The notes beneath the pieces were generated by a model. It was given only the letters and a program-made list of their open reading frames with translations. It had not been told where the DNA came from and ran no database searches. 29,422 nucleotides of DNA from Candidatus Omnitrophota bacterium (GTDB lineage: Bacteria > Omnitrophota > Koll11 > Gygaellales > Profunditerraquicolaceae), in contig JAQTRA010000002.1 in assembly GCA_028712045.1 (NCBI GenBank), forward strand, positions 1 through 29,422, in the 5' to 3' direction. Made by a program: the position numbers and the translations under genes. Below are positions 10,264-18,894 of the stretch, in pieces. Each line of letters starts with the position of its first letter. Positions within the stretch are counted from its first letter, which is position 1.

Positions 10264-10668
10264 TTATTCTGTTTTAGTAGCGATATTAAGGTTTCGGATA
10301 TCCAATTCATTAAAAATATCTAAAAGCCCGACTATATCTTTAAACCTTACCATTTTATCAGAATATAAAATTACCTCTAGATTCGGATCAGCCTGATGCA
10401 GCTTGGCAACTTCTGCTTTAAGCATCTTTCTGGAAATAAGTTTATTATCCAGCTGAATCATGCCTTCATTAGTGATCATAACACTAATTTGCCGGGCCTC
10501 TTCCATTGGCTTACCGGTTGAAGAACTGGGCAGGTTAACTTGAATATTGGATTGGATAAAAAGAGGCGTGGCGACCATAAATATAGCCATCAGCACCAAT
10601 ATTATATCTGTAAAAGGGGCGGTATTTATTTCGGTGAAGGGTTTTTGCCGTCTGCCGGGTTGCCTCAT
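10264..10668 (-). CDS. exbD: ExbD/TolR-family biopolymer transport protein
   Basis: Partner of an ExbB/TolQ/MotA-type channel that uses proton-motive force to do work across the periplasm. The 134-residue protein has a short cytoplasmic N-terminus and one transmembrane helix at about 18-36. That helix carries the conserved membrane aspartate Asp21 (context PFTDIILVL). A periplasmic domain follows, with the family pattern VILYSDKMVRFKDIV. It overlaps the upstream exbB-like gene by four bases. No TonB, TolA, TolB or receptor gene lies in the window, so Exb-type and Tol-type roles cannot be told apart. Confidence 0.88.
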   Translation of the reverse strand: MRQPGRRQKPFTEINTAPFTDIILVLMAIFMVATPLFIQSNIQVNLPSSSTGKPMEEARQISVMITNEGMIQLDNKLISRKMLKAEVAKLHQADPNLEVILYSDKMVRFKDIVGLLDIFNELDIRNLNIATKTE

Positions 10669-11285
10669 TTCTTGATCGCGCTGACTAAATCCATAGTTTC
10701 AGAAGCAGCCAACTCCATATCCTTAATAAAATCGTCGATCTTTTTCATACAGTAATTGTAAGCTGCTACTGCCGGTACGGCAATAGTAAGCCCGGCAGCA
10801 GTAGTGGATAATGCTTCCGATATGCCTCCGATAATTACGCTCATCCCGCTTGAACCGCTAGCGGATACATCATGAAACGCCTTAAGGATTCCGGTTATTG
10901 TCCCTAAAAGCCCGATATATACCGAAATACTGGCGATTGTTCCAATCACCGAAGTAAACCGCTCAAGGTCAACGGTTTCAATAATAACCTGCCGTTCCAT
11001 ATTATTAGAGATTTCTTTTTCACTGCAATCAAAAAAACTCAGGCCCGCATAAACTACCTGAGCAAAAGGTGCAAAACTATCCTTACATATTTTCATTGCC
11101 GAGTTTACGCCACCCTGCTTAAGTTCCTGGCGAACCCTCAACATAAAGTTTTTACGTTTTAATCTTGATTTGCTGCGATAGAAAATAACTCTTTCCAGAA
11201 TAATCGCAAAAGATACTACTGACATCAGCAGAAGCACAACCATGGTAACGCCGCCAATCTTGATTAAATACAACAACATATTCAT
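10665..11285 (-). CDS. exbB: ExbB/TolQ/MotA-family proton channel protein
   Basis: Inner-membrane proton channel of the ExbB-ExbD or TolQ-TolR type. The 206-residue protein has a first hydrophobic helix near 10-32 ending in LERVIFY. A cytoplasmic region follows, then two further helices; the first of these carries GLLGTITGIL, and the second the stretch TTAAGLTIAVPAVAAYNY. Both are hallmarks of the family. AGGAGG precedes the start at a good distance. It follows glnN by 17 bases, so it may be read as the end of the nitrogen operon, though no functional link is evident. Confidence 0.88.
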   Translation of the reverse strand: MNMLLYLIKIGGVTMVVLLLMSVVSFAIILERVIFYRSKSRLKRKNFMLRVRQELKQGGVNSAMKICKDSFAPFAQVVYAGLSFFDCSEKEISNNMERQVIIETVDLERFTSVIGTIASISVYIGLLGTITGILKAFHDVSASGSSGMSVIIGGISEALSTTAAGLTIAVPAVAAYNYCMKKIDDFIKDMELAASETMDLVSAIKK

Positions 11286-11302
11286 AACAATCCTCCTAAA
11301 TA

Positions 11303-13498
11303 CTATTTAATAAACAACATCTCCCGATACTTGGGCAAATCCCAGGCATCATCAGCCACTACGCATTCAAGCTGATCCACATGCTTGCGGATATGTTCCA
11401 TTAAAGGCTTCAGGCGGTAAAAATAAACTTCGGAACGCTTCGCATCCTTTAGTTTTTTGGCCTGTTCAAGTAATTTAACCATGGCTAAGGTATTTTTACG
11501 CACGTAATAAATACTCGAAACAACTTCACTTAAATGTGTTTTTTTATCAATTAACGCCGCGGCATTTACTTTTAGGCCTACGCTCTTCTTTAATCTCACC
11601 AATTTATCTAAAGCCGAAGATAACAATCTTTCATATTTATAACCTGCCGGGACTACTGAAGCGTTAACCATCTCATTGAGAATATTGGCTTCAATTTCTA
11701 AAGTAAGATTATACATATGCACCCAGATATGGTAACGCGCGACAAGCTCTTCCTGAGAAAAAACTTTATATTTTTCAAATAAAGCAATATTTTCTTTCTT
11801 AATTAAAGCCTCCAGCGCTTTGTAAGTAGCGGCGATATTCGGCAAACCTCTTTTTTTGGCTTCTTTAATCCACTGCTCGGAATAATTATTCCCTTCAAAA
11901 CGAATATCCCTGGTCTCCTTGATGATCCCGGAGATCACTTTTAACACCGCAGCATTAAAATCCTTCTCTTTCAAAACAGCTTTTCCAATCTGAGTAGTTA
12001 CATAATCCAGGCTTTCGGCAATAATGGTATTAATTATGGCAACCGGCGTAGATATATTTTGGCTTGAGCCCACCGCCCGGAATTCAAATTTAGTTCCGGT
12101 AAAAGCAAACGGCGAAGTGCGATTCCTATCCGTGGTATCTTTATTAAATTTGGGCAGGCGGCCAATACCTAAATCGATAATATCGCTTTTGGAAACTTTG
12201 GATTTAACCCCTTTTTCAATCATATTTAAAATATGAGTTAACTGCTCGCCTAAAAATACACTGATAATCGCCGGAGGCGCTTCATTGGCACCTAAGCGAT
12301 GTTCATTCCCGGCTAAAGCCACTGAAGCGCGCAAAAGATCGCCATGCAGATAAACCGCCCTTAAAACCGCGGATAAAACCGCTAAAAATTGCAAATTATC
12401 TTCCGGAGTTTGGCCGGGATTAAGCAGATTATTACCTAAATTATCAGCCAGCGACCAATTTACATGTTTACCACTGCCATTTACTCCGGCAAAAGGCTTC
12501 TCATGAAAAAGGCAAACCAACCCGTGGCGCAAAGCCACCTTTTTCATCAACTCCATCAACAGCTGATTATGATCAGCGGCGATATTAGATTCTTCAAAGA
12601 TAGGTGCGAATTCATACTGATGCGGAGCAACTTCATTATGCCTAGTCATCACCGGTATGCCTAACTTGTAGGCATCCTCGGCTACTTCAAACATATAATT
12701 CAACACGCGTTCTTTAATCGTCCCGAAATACTGGTCTTCTAATTGCTGGCCTTTAGGGCTGGGCGCGCCGATTAAAGTGCGGCCGGCCATAATTAAATCC
12801 TGGCGTAAATTATAATAATTTTTATCAATTAAGAAATACTCTTGCTCTGCGCCGCAAGTAGAAAAAACTTTTTTGGTATGCTTATGGCCAAAAAGTTTTA
12901 GCAGTTTAAGCGCTGCGGTATTGAGAGCATCCTCAGAACGTAAAAGCGGTAATTTTTTATCTAAAGCCTCGCCATGATAAGAAACAAATATAGTTGGTAT
13001 GCATAAGGTCTTACCCAGCTTACTTTCAATAATAAAAGCCGGGCTGGTGGGGTCCCAAGCAGTATAACCGCGGGCTTCAAAGGTCGCCCGAATTCCTCCT
13101 GAAGGAAAACTTGAAGCATCCGGCTCACCCTGAATCAACTTATTACCGGAAAATTTCTCGATAACTTTACCCGGGCCAACAAAAGAAATAAAGCTATCGT
13201 GCTTCTCGGCGGTAAGCCCGGTCATCGGCTGAAACCAATGCGTATAATAAGTCGCCCCTTTGGCAATGGCCCAATTCTTCATGGCATTGGCAATTTCATT
13301 AGCCTGAATTAAAGAAATGGTTTTACCTTCGGCGATCCAAAGTTTAAATGCATCAAAAGTTTTTTTAGAGACATGCTTACGCATAATTTCTATGCCAAAA
13401 GTATCTTGCCCAAAATAAGTAGATACTTTTTGGGGAGCAACTACTTTTTTTAATTCTACGCCTTTAATTTTAAATAAAAGCTTTTGTCTTATGCTCAT
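11303..13498 (-). CDS. glnN: Glutamine synthetase type III
   Basis: Makes glutamine from glutamate, ammonia and ATP. The 731-residue length and sequence layout are those of the large dodecameric type III enzyme and not of GS I or II. Active-site segments visible are CGAEQEYFLID (215-225), RHNEVAPHQYEFAP (286-299, metal and substrate ligands), NGSGKHVNWSL (340-350) and the later TDRNRTSPFAFTGTKFEFRA. A ribosome-binding site AGGGGG lies four bases before the ATG. The gene directly follows a GAF-ANTAR antitermination protein with a nine-base gap, suggesting nitrogen-dependent control at the RNA level. There is no GlnB or AmtB in the window. Confidence 0.96.
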   Translation of the reverse strand: MSIRQKLLFKIKGVELKKVVAPQKVSTYFGQDTFGIEIMRKHVSKKTFDAFKLWIAEGKTISLIQANEIANAMKNWAIAKGATYYTHWFQPMTGLTAEKHDSFISFVGPGKVIEKFSGNKLIQGEPDASSFPSGGIRATFEARGYTAWDPTSPAFIIESKLGKTLCIPTIFVSYHGEALDKKLPLLRSEDALNTAALKLLKLFGHKHTKKVFSTCGAEQEYFLIDKNYYNLRQDLIMAGRTLIGAPSPKGQQLEDQYFGTIKERVLNYMFEVAEDAYKLGIPVMTRHNEVAPHQYEFAPIFEESNIAADHNQLLMELMKKVALRHGLVCLFHEKPFAGVNGSGKHVNWSLADNLGNNLLNPGQTPEDNLQFLAVLSAVLRAVYLHGDLLRASVALAGNEHRLGANEAPPAIISVFLGEQLTHILNMIEKGVKSKVSKSDIIDLGIGRLPKFNKDTTDRNRTSPFAFTGTKFEFRAVGSSQNISTPVAIINTIIAESLDYVTTQIGKAVLKEKDFNAAVLKVISGIIKETRDIRFEGNNYSEQWIKEAKKRGLPNIAATYKALEALIKKENIALFEKYKVFSQEELVARYHIWVHMYNLTLEIEANILNEMVNASVVPAGYKYERLLSSALDKLVRLKKSVGLKVNAAALIDKKTHLSEVVSSIYYVRKNTLAMVKLLEQAKKLKDAKRSEVYFYRLKPLMEHIRKHVDQLECVVADDAWDLPKYREMLFIK

Positions 13499-13507
13499 CT
13501 GTCCCCC

Positions 13508-14230
13508 TTATTGTTTCCCTCTGATATCTTTGGCCAGAATAATTGCTTCCGCTACCTCGCGCATGGACTTACGCATATTCATACTTTGTTTCTGAATCAA
13601 GCGATAGGCTTCCGCAGGCAGAATATTAGCATCTTGAGAAAGTATATCTTTTGCCCGTTCAACCAACTTACGCGTAGTCAATGCTTCTTCGGCAGAACGC
13701 GCGCGCAAATCAAGCTCTGCGTTTTCAATAGCAATTGCTGCCTGGTTAGCTAAAGCCGCTAAAAGATCTAATTCGTTTTTGGAAAATTTATGTTTCTTAG
13801 AAGTATAGCAGTTAAGTACTCCGATAATCCTGCCCTTTACTGCCAGCGGCACGCAGGCTAAAGAACATAATCCTTCTTTTTTAGCCACATCCTGATTTAA
13901 ATAACGCGCGTCTTCTTTAATATCTAAAATACAAATTGGCTTATTTTCTTTAGCCACTACACCGGCAATACCTTCACCTAAAGGAATATTCGGCTTTTTA
14001 TTATACGCCTCAGATATTGACTGAGTAGCCTTGACTACTAACTCTTTTTTATCCGGATCAAGCAACATTAAAGAAGAGATTTTAGAGTTCATCACTTCGG
14101 CAGTAACCTGAACCACCAGGCGCAGCAACTCCTCTAAATACATCCCGGAAGTAATCAGGCTGGCAACTTTAGAGATTGCTTCAATCTGTTTTACATAAAC
14201 CTGAAAATTATCTTTTTTCTTAACTACCAT
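13508..14230 (-). CDS. GAF-ANTAR antitermination regulator
   Basis: Predicted signal-dependent RNA-binding antiterminator. Residues about 25-165 form a GAF domain (CVPLAVKGRIIGVLNCYTS), which probably binds a small molecule. Residues about 180-235 form an ANTAR domain with the pattern RKLVERAKDIL, AYRLIQKQSMNMRKSMREVA, as in NasR, AmiR and EutV. ANTAR proteins stabilise twin hairpins in leader RNAs and prevent termination. Its start overlaps the aminotransferase stop (TAATG), and glnN follows after nine bases. Clostridial glutamine synthetase genes are also known beside ANTAR regulators (NitR). No twin-hairpin target is visible between this gene and glnN, so the RNA it acts on is probably elsewhere. 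Confidence 0.85.
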   Translation of the reverse strand: MVVKKKDNFQVYVKQIEAISKVASLITSGMYLEELLRLVVQVTAEVMNSKISSLMLLDPDKKELVVKATQSISEAYNKKPNIPLGEGIAGVVAKENKPICILDIKEDARYLNQDVAKKEGLCSLACVPLAVKGRIIGVLNCYTSKKHKFSKNELDLLAALANQAAIAIENAELDLRARSAEEALTTRKLVERAKDILSQDANILPAEAYRLIQKQSMNMRKSMREVAEAIILAKDIRGKQ

Positions 14231-15381
14231 TATTTTCTCTTTTCCAGAAACCGCTTAATCCTGACCAAAGCTTCTTTTAGGTTATCTAAACTAGAGGCAT
14301 AAGAAATCCTGATATAGCCTTCGCCACAAGCTCCGAATGCTGTGCCGGGCACAACGGCCACCTTTTCTTCTTCTAATAATTTGCGTGAAAAATCCATAGA
14401 AGACAGCCCTGAGCTTTTTATAGACGGAAAAAGATAAAAAGCTCCCTGCGGCCTTAAACACTTTAAACCTAAGGTATTTAATTCCGACCATACAAACTCA
14501 CGCCGGCGGTTATATTCCCGTTTCATCTGTTCTACGGATTTTCTAGCACTGACTAATGCCTCGGCTGCGGCCATCTGGCTGGTAATCGATACACACATAA
14601 TTGTATATTGATGTATTTTAGTCATTGCTCCAATAATCTCTTTAGGGCCGCAAGCAAAACCCACGCGCCAACCGGTCATAGCGTAGGACTTAGAAAAACC
14701 ATTCAAATACAAAGTATTTTTCTTAGCACCCGGAAGTGTCGGAAAAACAACATGCTGGAAATCATAAGTTAGGTCACCATAAACTTCATCGCAAATACAA
14801 AGTATCTTATGTTTCAACAAAACTTTGTTGATTGCTTCTAACTCCTGGCGCCGGTAAGAAATACCCGTAGGATTAACCGGGTAATTTAAAATAAGCGCTT
14901 TAGCTTTCTGATCAATATGCTTCTCTAAAAGTTTAGGCGTAAGCTTAAAACCGTCTTTAGAGGTATCCATATAAACCGGAACTCCGCCGGCAAGCTCAGT
15001 AACCGGGCCATAAGAAACATAACTCGGCACAGGAATTAATATTTTATCATTAGGATTGATAATCGCCCGTAAGGCAAGATCCAGGCCTTCGCTTACGCCC
15101 ACAGTAATTAAGGTTTCCTCATCCGGGCAATACTGTAAACCATATTTATTTTTTAAATAACGGTGGATACCTAAGCGCAGTTTATACAGGCCTTTATTTG
15201 AGGTATAACTGGTAAACCCCTGCTCTAAAGAGTAAATTCCTGCCTCCCGCACCTGCCAGGGGGTGACAAAATCCGGCTCGCCTATCCCTAAAGAGATAAC
15301 CTCTTTCATCCCCAGCACCAGGTCAAAGAATGCCCGGATTCCCGAAGGCTTCATTTTTTCTACCACTTTTGATAATTGCAT
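14230..15381 (-). CDS. Class I PLP-dependent aminotransferase
   Basis: Transfers amino groups between an amino acid and a 2-oxo acid. The 383-residue protein has the fold type I pattern: NPVNPTG near 166-173, CDEVY near 197-201, the PLP lysine Lys231 in GFSKSYAMTGWRVG, and a C-terminal arginine in GYIRISYA that binds the substrate carboxylate. It belongs with the aspartate/alanine/aromatic aminotransferases, and the exact substrate cannot be read from sequence. It follows an Lrp/AsnC regulator by ten bases, a common pairing in which the regulator senses an amino acid. Nearby glutamine synthetase suggests a place in amino-nitrogen flow. Confidence 0.93.
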   Translation of the reverse strand: MQLSKVVEKMKPSGIRAFFDLVLGMKEVISLGIGEPDFVTPWQVREAGIYSLEQGFTSYTSNKGLYKLRLGIHRYLKNKYGLQYCPDEETLITVGVSEGLDLALRAIINPNDKILIPVPSYVSYGPVTELAGGVPVYMDTSKDGFKLTPKLLEKHIDQKAKALILNYPVNPTGISYRRQELEAINKVLLKHKILCICDEVYGDLTYDFQHVVFPTLPGAKKNTLYLNGFSKSYAMTGWRVGFACGPKEIIGAMTKIHQYTIMCVSITSQMAAAEALVSARKSVEQMKREYNRRREFVWSELNTLGLKCLRPQGAFYLFPSIKSSGLSSMDFSRKLLEEEKVAVVPGTAFGACGEGYIRISYASSLDNLKEALVRIKRFLEKRK

Positions 15382-15391
15382 TTATTTATCC

Positions 15392-15877
15392 TTAATAAGA
15401 AATTGCTATTCTTTTATTATCTGACTTATGTTTTAAAATTACTCCGTCTTCTTTGTATTTTTTCAATAAAAAGTGCGTTGCGGTGCCGCGCACATTTTCC
15501 AGACAAGAAAGCTTTTCGGCCACAAAGTTAGAAACCGTATGCAGATTCTTACCCTCGACCACCACTAATAAATCGTAGGTTCCGCTGATCAGATAACAGC
15601 TGCTTACCTCGGGAAATGAATAGATACGCTCGGCAATCTTATCAAAACCCTGGTCTTTTTGCGGAACAATATTTACTTCAATTAAAGCCCTGACTTCCGA
15701 CTCGGAATCCTTGATTAAATCCCGGTTGATCACTGCTTTATATTTTAGGATCGCACCCTCTTTTTCGTATTTTTTAATCGCTTTCTTTACCGCATCGGAT
15801 TTCTGACGAGTCATCTTGGCGATATCTTCTACGCTTGCCCGGCCATCTTTTTCTAAGATTTCTAATATCTCATCCAT
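15392..15877 (-). CDS. Lrp/AsnC-family transcriptional regulator
   Basis: DNA-binding regulator of amino acid metabolism. The 161-residue protein has an N-terminal helix-turn-helix (about 1-50, DILEKDGRASVEDIA-like pattern followed by VKKAIKKYEKEGAI) and a C-terminal ligand-binding RAM domain (about 62-140, with VSSCYLISGTYDLLVVVEG). AGGAGG is well placed before the ATG. It lies between nadE and the aminotransferase in one operon, so that operon is its most likely target. A 7-bp direct repeat in the operon leader could be its binding site, but this is a guess. Confidence 0.9.
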   Translation of the reverse strand: MDEILEILEKDGRASVEDIAKMTRQKSDAVKKAIKKYEKEGAILKYKAVINRDLIKDSESEVRALIEVNIVPQKDQGFDKIAERIYSFPEVSSCYLISGTYDLLVVVEGKNLHTVSNFVAEKLSCLENVRGTATHFLLKKYKEDGVILKHKSDNKRIAISY

Positions 15878-15889
15878 TTTACGCTCCTC

Positions 15890-16609
15890 CTAGTGGACGC
15901 GGCAGATCTGCGCGCCTTTTCTTTTATGCTCTGAATTCTTATGCATTCTTTTTACTTTGTTCACCTTCTTACTGCCGGATGTTTGCTTACGATTACTACA
16001 AAACTTATCTAAAATTTCATCCAGCTCATTATAAGTTATGCCCATTTCTCCTTCATCAGTCTGCCCCTGCCAAAGCCCGGCAGTCGGAGGTTTAGTGATA
16101 ATATTTTGCGGTATTTTTAACTCACCAGCCAGATTGCGCACCTGGCGTTTAAATAAATCCGCGATCGGCAGAATATCCACTCCGCCATCGCCGTATTTAG
16201 TAAAATACCCGACCAGCAGCTCAGATTTATTTCCTGTGCCGCAAACCAGGTAATTCAGCTTATTGGCAAAATAATAAAGCGTGCTCATGCGCAGGCGCGG
16301 CTTAAGATTTCCCAACGCCAAATTAGCTGCCTTAGGCAAAACTTTCAAAAAACTGTTATAAACTGCGGATAAATCCACGAGCTTAGATTTAAGCCTTAAT
16401 TCGCGGGCAACTAATTTTGCATCTAATAAATCCTGCGGGTCGCTATTGCAGGGCATGAAAAGAACTAACAGGTTATTTTTACCTACTGCCTCTTTGCACA
16501 AAGCGGCAACTACAGCAGAATCTATGCCGCCAGAGAGTCCTAAAACAATTCCTTTTGCCCCGGAATCCTTAACTTGCTGCTTAAGCCAGGAAACAATCTT
16601 GCTTTTCAT
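15890..16609 (-). CDS. nadE: Ammonia-dependent NAD+ synthetase
   Basis: Last step of NAD+ synthesis: amidation of nicotinic acid adenine dinucleotide using ammonia and ATP. The 239-residue protein has the PP-loop SGGIDS at 26-31 and the later segments CGTGNKSELLVGYFTKYGDG and PTAGLWQGQTDEGEMG that build the NAD site. There is no glutaminase domain, so it depends on free ammonia. That fits its place at the head of an operon with glutamine synthetase. The C-terminal tail is strongly basic, as is common in short NadE enzymes. Confidence 0.95.
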   Translation of the reverse strand: MKSKIVSWLKQQVKDSGAKGIVLGLSGGIDSAVVAALCKEAVGKNNLLVLFMPCNSDPQDLLDAKLVARELRLKSKLVDLSAVYNSFLKVLPKAANLALGNLKPRLRMSTLYYFANKLNYLVCGTGNKSELLVGYFTKYGDGGVDILPIADLFKRQVRNLAGELKIPQNIITKPPTAGLWQGQTDEGEMGITYNELDEILDKFCSNRKQTSGSKKVNKVKRMHKNSEHKRKGAQICRVH

Positions 16610-16629
16610 ATCTTAAAATCGTTAAAAAC

Positions 16630-16647
16630 ACTATTTTAATACTATTT
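16630..16647. repeat. Direct repeat ACTATTT with 11-bp period in the nadE leader
   Basis: ACTATTT occurs at 16630-16636 and again at 16641-16647 on the plus strand (AAATAGT on the minus strand), one helical turn apart. The pair falls at about +12 to +29 of the transcript predicted from the nadE promoter. Its position suits an operator for a regulator such as the Lrp protein in the same operon. In AT-rich sequence it could also be chance. Confidence 0.35.
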
Positions 16648-16664
16648 AGAGGGGTAATTAAAGA

Positions 16665-16693
16665 ATTATATACCAGTAAACACGAGGGGTCAA
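16665..16693 (-). promoter_or_regulatory. Promoter of the nadE-lrp-aminotransferase-ANTAR-glnN operon
   Basis: The minus strand shows -35 TTGACC (16688-16693), a 17-base spacer and a consensus -10 TATAAT (16665-16670). The predicted start is near 16658, giving a leader of about 49 nt that contains no strong hairpin. The sequence would be a strong housekeeping promoter. No terminator is visible between phoU and this site. Confidence 0.75.
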
Positions 16694-16706
16694 GGATATA
16701 TTAGGC

Positions 16707-17375
16707 TTAACTAAGCTCTTCAGAATGATGTTTAACTACTTTAGCTTCCACCATGTAAATTACATCTTCAGCAATATTAGTCGTATGATCGCAAATCCGC
16801 TCTAAATACCGGGCAATGAGCAACAAAGCTACTGCTCGGTCCGCGGTTTTGGGATCGCGCGCTAAATATTCATTAACCAGCTCATCCTGCACTAAATTAC
16901 GTAACCTATCCGCTTCCGAGTCCGCTAAAACTACTTGCCTGGCCAAATGCGCGTCTTTTTTTATAAAAGCATCGATCGCATCCCGCACCATATTCTGAGC
17001 AACCCCGGAAAGCTTAGGAATATCTACTAATGGTTTAAGCAAAGGCTTTTCCGTTAGCTCTAAAGACCTTTGAGCTATATCCACGGCGATATCGGCAATC
17101 CGCTCTAATTCCGCGTTAATCTTCATCCCGGTAGTGATATACCTTAAATCTTTAGCCATTGGCTGATAAAGGGCAATCAGGTCAATACATTTCTCATCGA
17201 TGGCTAACTCCAGCGCATCAATCTTATTATCCGTATCAATTACCTCCTGAGCTAAATATTTATCCCGATTTTTCAGAGATTCAATAGATTTAAAAATTGA
17301 CTCCTGGGCGAATACTGCCATTCTTAAAATCTCTTTATGCAATTCTTTTAACTCTTCATCTAAATGTCTTAACAT
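16707..17375 (-). CDS. phoU: Phosphate signalling protein PhoU
   Basis: PhoU links the Pst transporter to the PhoR kinase and keeps the Pho response off when phosphate is plentiful. The 222-residue protein is all-helical with two repeats of the family pattern: DTDNKIDALELAIDEKCI in the first half and DSEADRLRNLVQDELV in the second. The repeat ends AELERIADIAVDIAQ and RYLERICDHTTNIAEDV carry the metal-binding acidic residues. It is the last gene of the pst operon, 17 bases after the second pstB, the usual position. Confidence 0.95.
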   Translation of the reverse strand: MLRHLDEELKELHKEILRMAVFAQESIFKSIESLKNRDKYLAQEVIDTDNKIDALELAIDEKCIDLIALYQPMAKDLRYITTGMKINAELERIADIAVDIAQRSLELTEKPLLKPLVDIPKLSGVAQNMVRDAIDAFIKKDAHLARQVVLADSEADRLRNLVQDELVNEYLARDPKTADRAVALLLIARYLERICDHTTNIAEDVIYMVEAKVVKHHSEELS

Positions 17376-17392
17376 TTTATCCTCCGATTTTT

Positions 17393-18148
17393 CTAACCGT
17401 ATCTTCCGGTAATGTAATCTTCTGTTCTTTTATCTTTGGGGCTGGTAAAAATACTTTGTGTTTTACCAAATTCTACCAACTCACCTAAGAGCATAAAACC
17501 TGTCTCATCCGATACCCGCGCTGCCTGTTGCATATTATGCGTAACGATTATTATAGTATAGTTGTTCTTTAGTTCACGCATTAATTCCTCAATGCGGCTG
17601 GTTGCCTGCGGGTCAAGCGTAGAACATGGTTCATCCATGAGTAAAATTTCCGGTTTAACCGCAATAAGCCTGGCAATGCAAAGCCGCTGTTTCTGCTCAA
17701 GCGATAAACTAAGCGCGGGTTTTTTTAGCTTATCTTTTAATTCATCCCATAAAAGCACAGATTTCAAACTATCCTCAACCACTTCATCGAGTTTAAGCTT
17801 AGTTAAATTTTCAACATGGACCCTTTGGCCAAAAACAATATTTTCATAAATAGATAGAGGAAATGGATTGGGCCGCTGAAATACCATCCCTACTTTTTTA
17901 CGCAGGCTAATCAAATCAGTTTTATCTGAAAGGATATTCTCCGCGTCAATAAAAACCTCGCCGCTGGTTCGCACGCCTTCAATAAGGTCATTCATCCGGT
18001 TAAACACCCGCAGCAGGGTAGACTTACCACACCCGGAAGGCCCGATCATAGCAGTAATTTTCTTTTCGGTAAAATGTGCCTTTACCTCGATCAGCGCCTG
18101 AAAATCACCGTACCATAAATTTAAATTATTTACTAAGATGTCCGCCAT
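17393..18148 (-). CDS. pstB: Phosphate ABC transporter ATPase PstB, paralogue with degenerate signature motif
   Basis: ATPase of the Pst high-affinity phosphate importer. The 251-residue protein has an A-loop Tyr13, Walker [10 protein letters not shown] (36-44), Q-loop Gln91 in VFQRPNPFP, Walker B ending in Asp172-Glu173, D-loop STLDP and H-loop His204 in [10 protein letters not shown], all intact. The ABC signature, normally LSGGQ, reads LSLEQ at 148-152: both glycines are lost. The DNA shows this as an intact frame with no sign of a frameshift. The signature acts on ATP held by the partner subunit, so this protein would leave the partner site impaired. It directly overlaps the second PstB gene, which carries the opposite set of changes. 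A heterodimer is the simplest explanation. Confidence 0.95.
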   Translation of the reverse strand: MADILVNNLNLWYGDFQALIEVKAHFTEKKITAMIGPSGCGKSTLLRVFNRMNDLIEGVRTSGEVFIDAENILSDKTDLISLRKKVGMVFQRPNPFPLSIYENIVFGQRVHVENLTKLKLDEVVEDSLKSVLLWDELKDKLKKPALSLSLEQKQRLCIARLIAVKPEILLMDEPCSTLDPQATSRIEELMRELKNNYTIIIVTHNMQQAARVSDETGFMLLGELVEFGKTQSIFTSPKDKRTEDYITGRYG

Positions 18149-18894
18149 TATCCAAATTTTCCTCTGATATAACCGTCTGTGCGCTGATCAAGCGGCGTGG
18201 TAAATATTTTTTCGGTTTTATCCAGTTCTATCAACTCGCCAGATAAAAAGAAAGCTGTGCGATCCCCTACCCTAGCTGCTTGTTTAACATTATTCGTTAC
18301 TAAAACTATCGTATAATCTTTTTTTAACTTTAACATTGCCTCTTCTACTTTAGCTGTTGATATGGGATCAAGCCCCGAACAAGGCTCATCAAATAAAATA
18401 ACTTCCGGCTCAACTGCCAGGGTCCTGGCGATACAAAGCCGCTGTTGTTGCCCTCCGGATAATTTAAAAGCTGACACGCTTAACCTGTCTTTAACCTCAT
18501 CCCATAAATATGCCTGTTTCAGCGAGCGCTCAACAATTGCCGAAATTTTCTGGCGATTTTTTTCTCCATGCATCTTAACCCCATAAGCTATATTTTCAAA
18601 AATTGATAAAGGCAAGGGTAAGGGCAACGCAAAAACCATGCCTACTCTTTTACGCAAACTCTCAATATCTATTTTTTTTATATCCTCTTGATCATATTCA
18701 AGACAACCACTCATTTTAAAACCAGGATATAAATCATTTAAACGATTAAGCATGCGCAGAAAAGAAGTCTTTCCGCTATTTGACGGACCAATTACACTTA
18801 AAATCTCATTGGCCTCTACCTCGATATTCACGCTTTTTAAAGCATGAATCTGGCCAAACCAGATATTTAAATTTTTAGCATTGAATTTTACCAT
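18148..18894 (-). CDS. pstB: Phosphate ABC transporter ATPase PstB, paralogue with degenerate Q-loop and H-loop
   Basis: Second PstB-type ATPase of the operon, 248 residues. The signature LSGGQ (145-149) is perfect, and Walker B with the catalytic Glu (Asp169-Glu170) is kept. Walker A is GPSNSGKTS (36-44), still of the GxxxxGK[ST] form but unlike PstB. The Q-loop Gln is Ala89, within [12 protein letters not shown] where PstB has VFQRPNPFP. The switch His is Asn201 ([10 protein letters not shown]), and the A-loop aromatic is Phe13 instead of Tyr. Its own ATP site is thus predicted to hydrolyse poorly, while its signature can complete the good site of the other paralogue. It overlaps pstA by seven bases and the next pstB by one. 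Confidence 0.93.
   Translation of the reverse strand: MVKFNAKNLNIWFGQIHALKSVNIEVEANEILSVIGPSNSGKTSFLRMLNRLNDLYPGFKMSGCLEYDQEDIKKIDIESLRKRVGMVFALPLPLPLSIFENIAYGVKMHGEKNRQKISAIVERSLKQAYLWDEVKDRLSVSAFKLSGGQQQRLCIARTLAVEPEVILFDEPCSGLDPISTAKVEEAMLKLKKDYTIVLVTNNVKQAARVGDRTAFFLSGELIELDKTEKIFTTPLDQRTDGYIRGKFG

Noticed and set aside
16704..16717. Short palindrome GCTTA-AC-TAAGC over the phoU stop codon as a terminator
   Set aside because: The stem has only five pairs and is not followed by a T-run, so termination is not supported.
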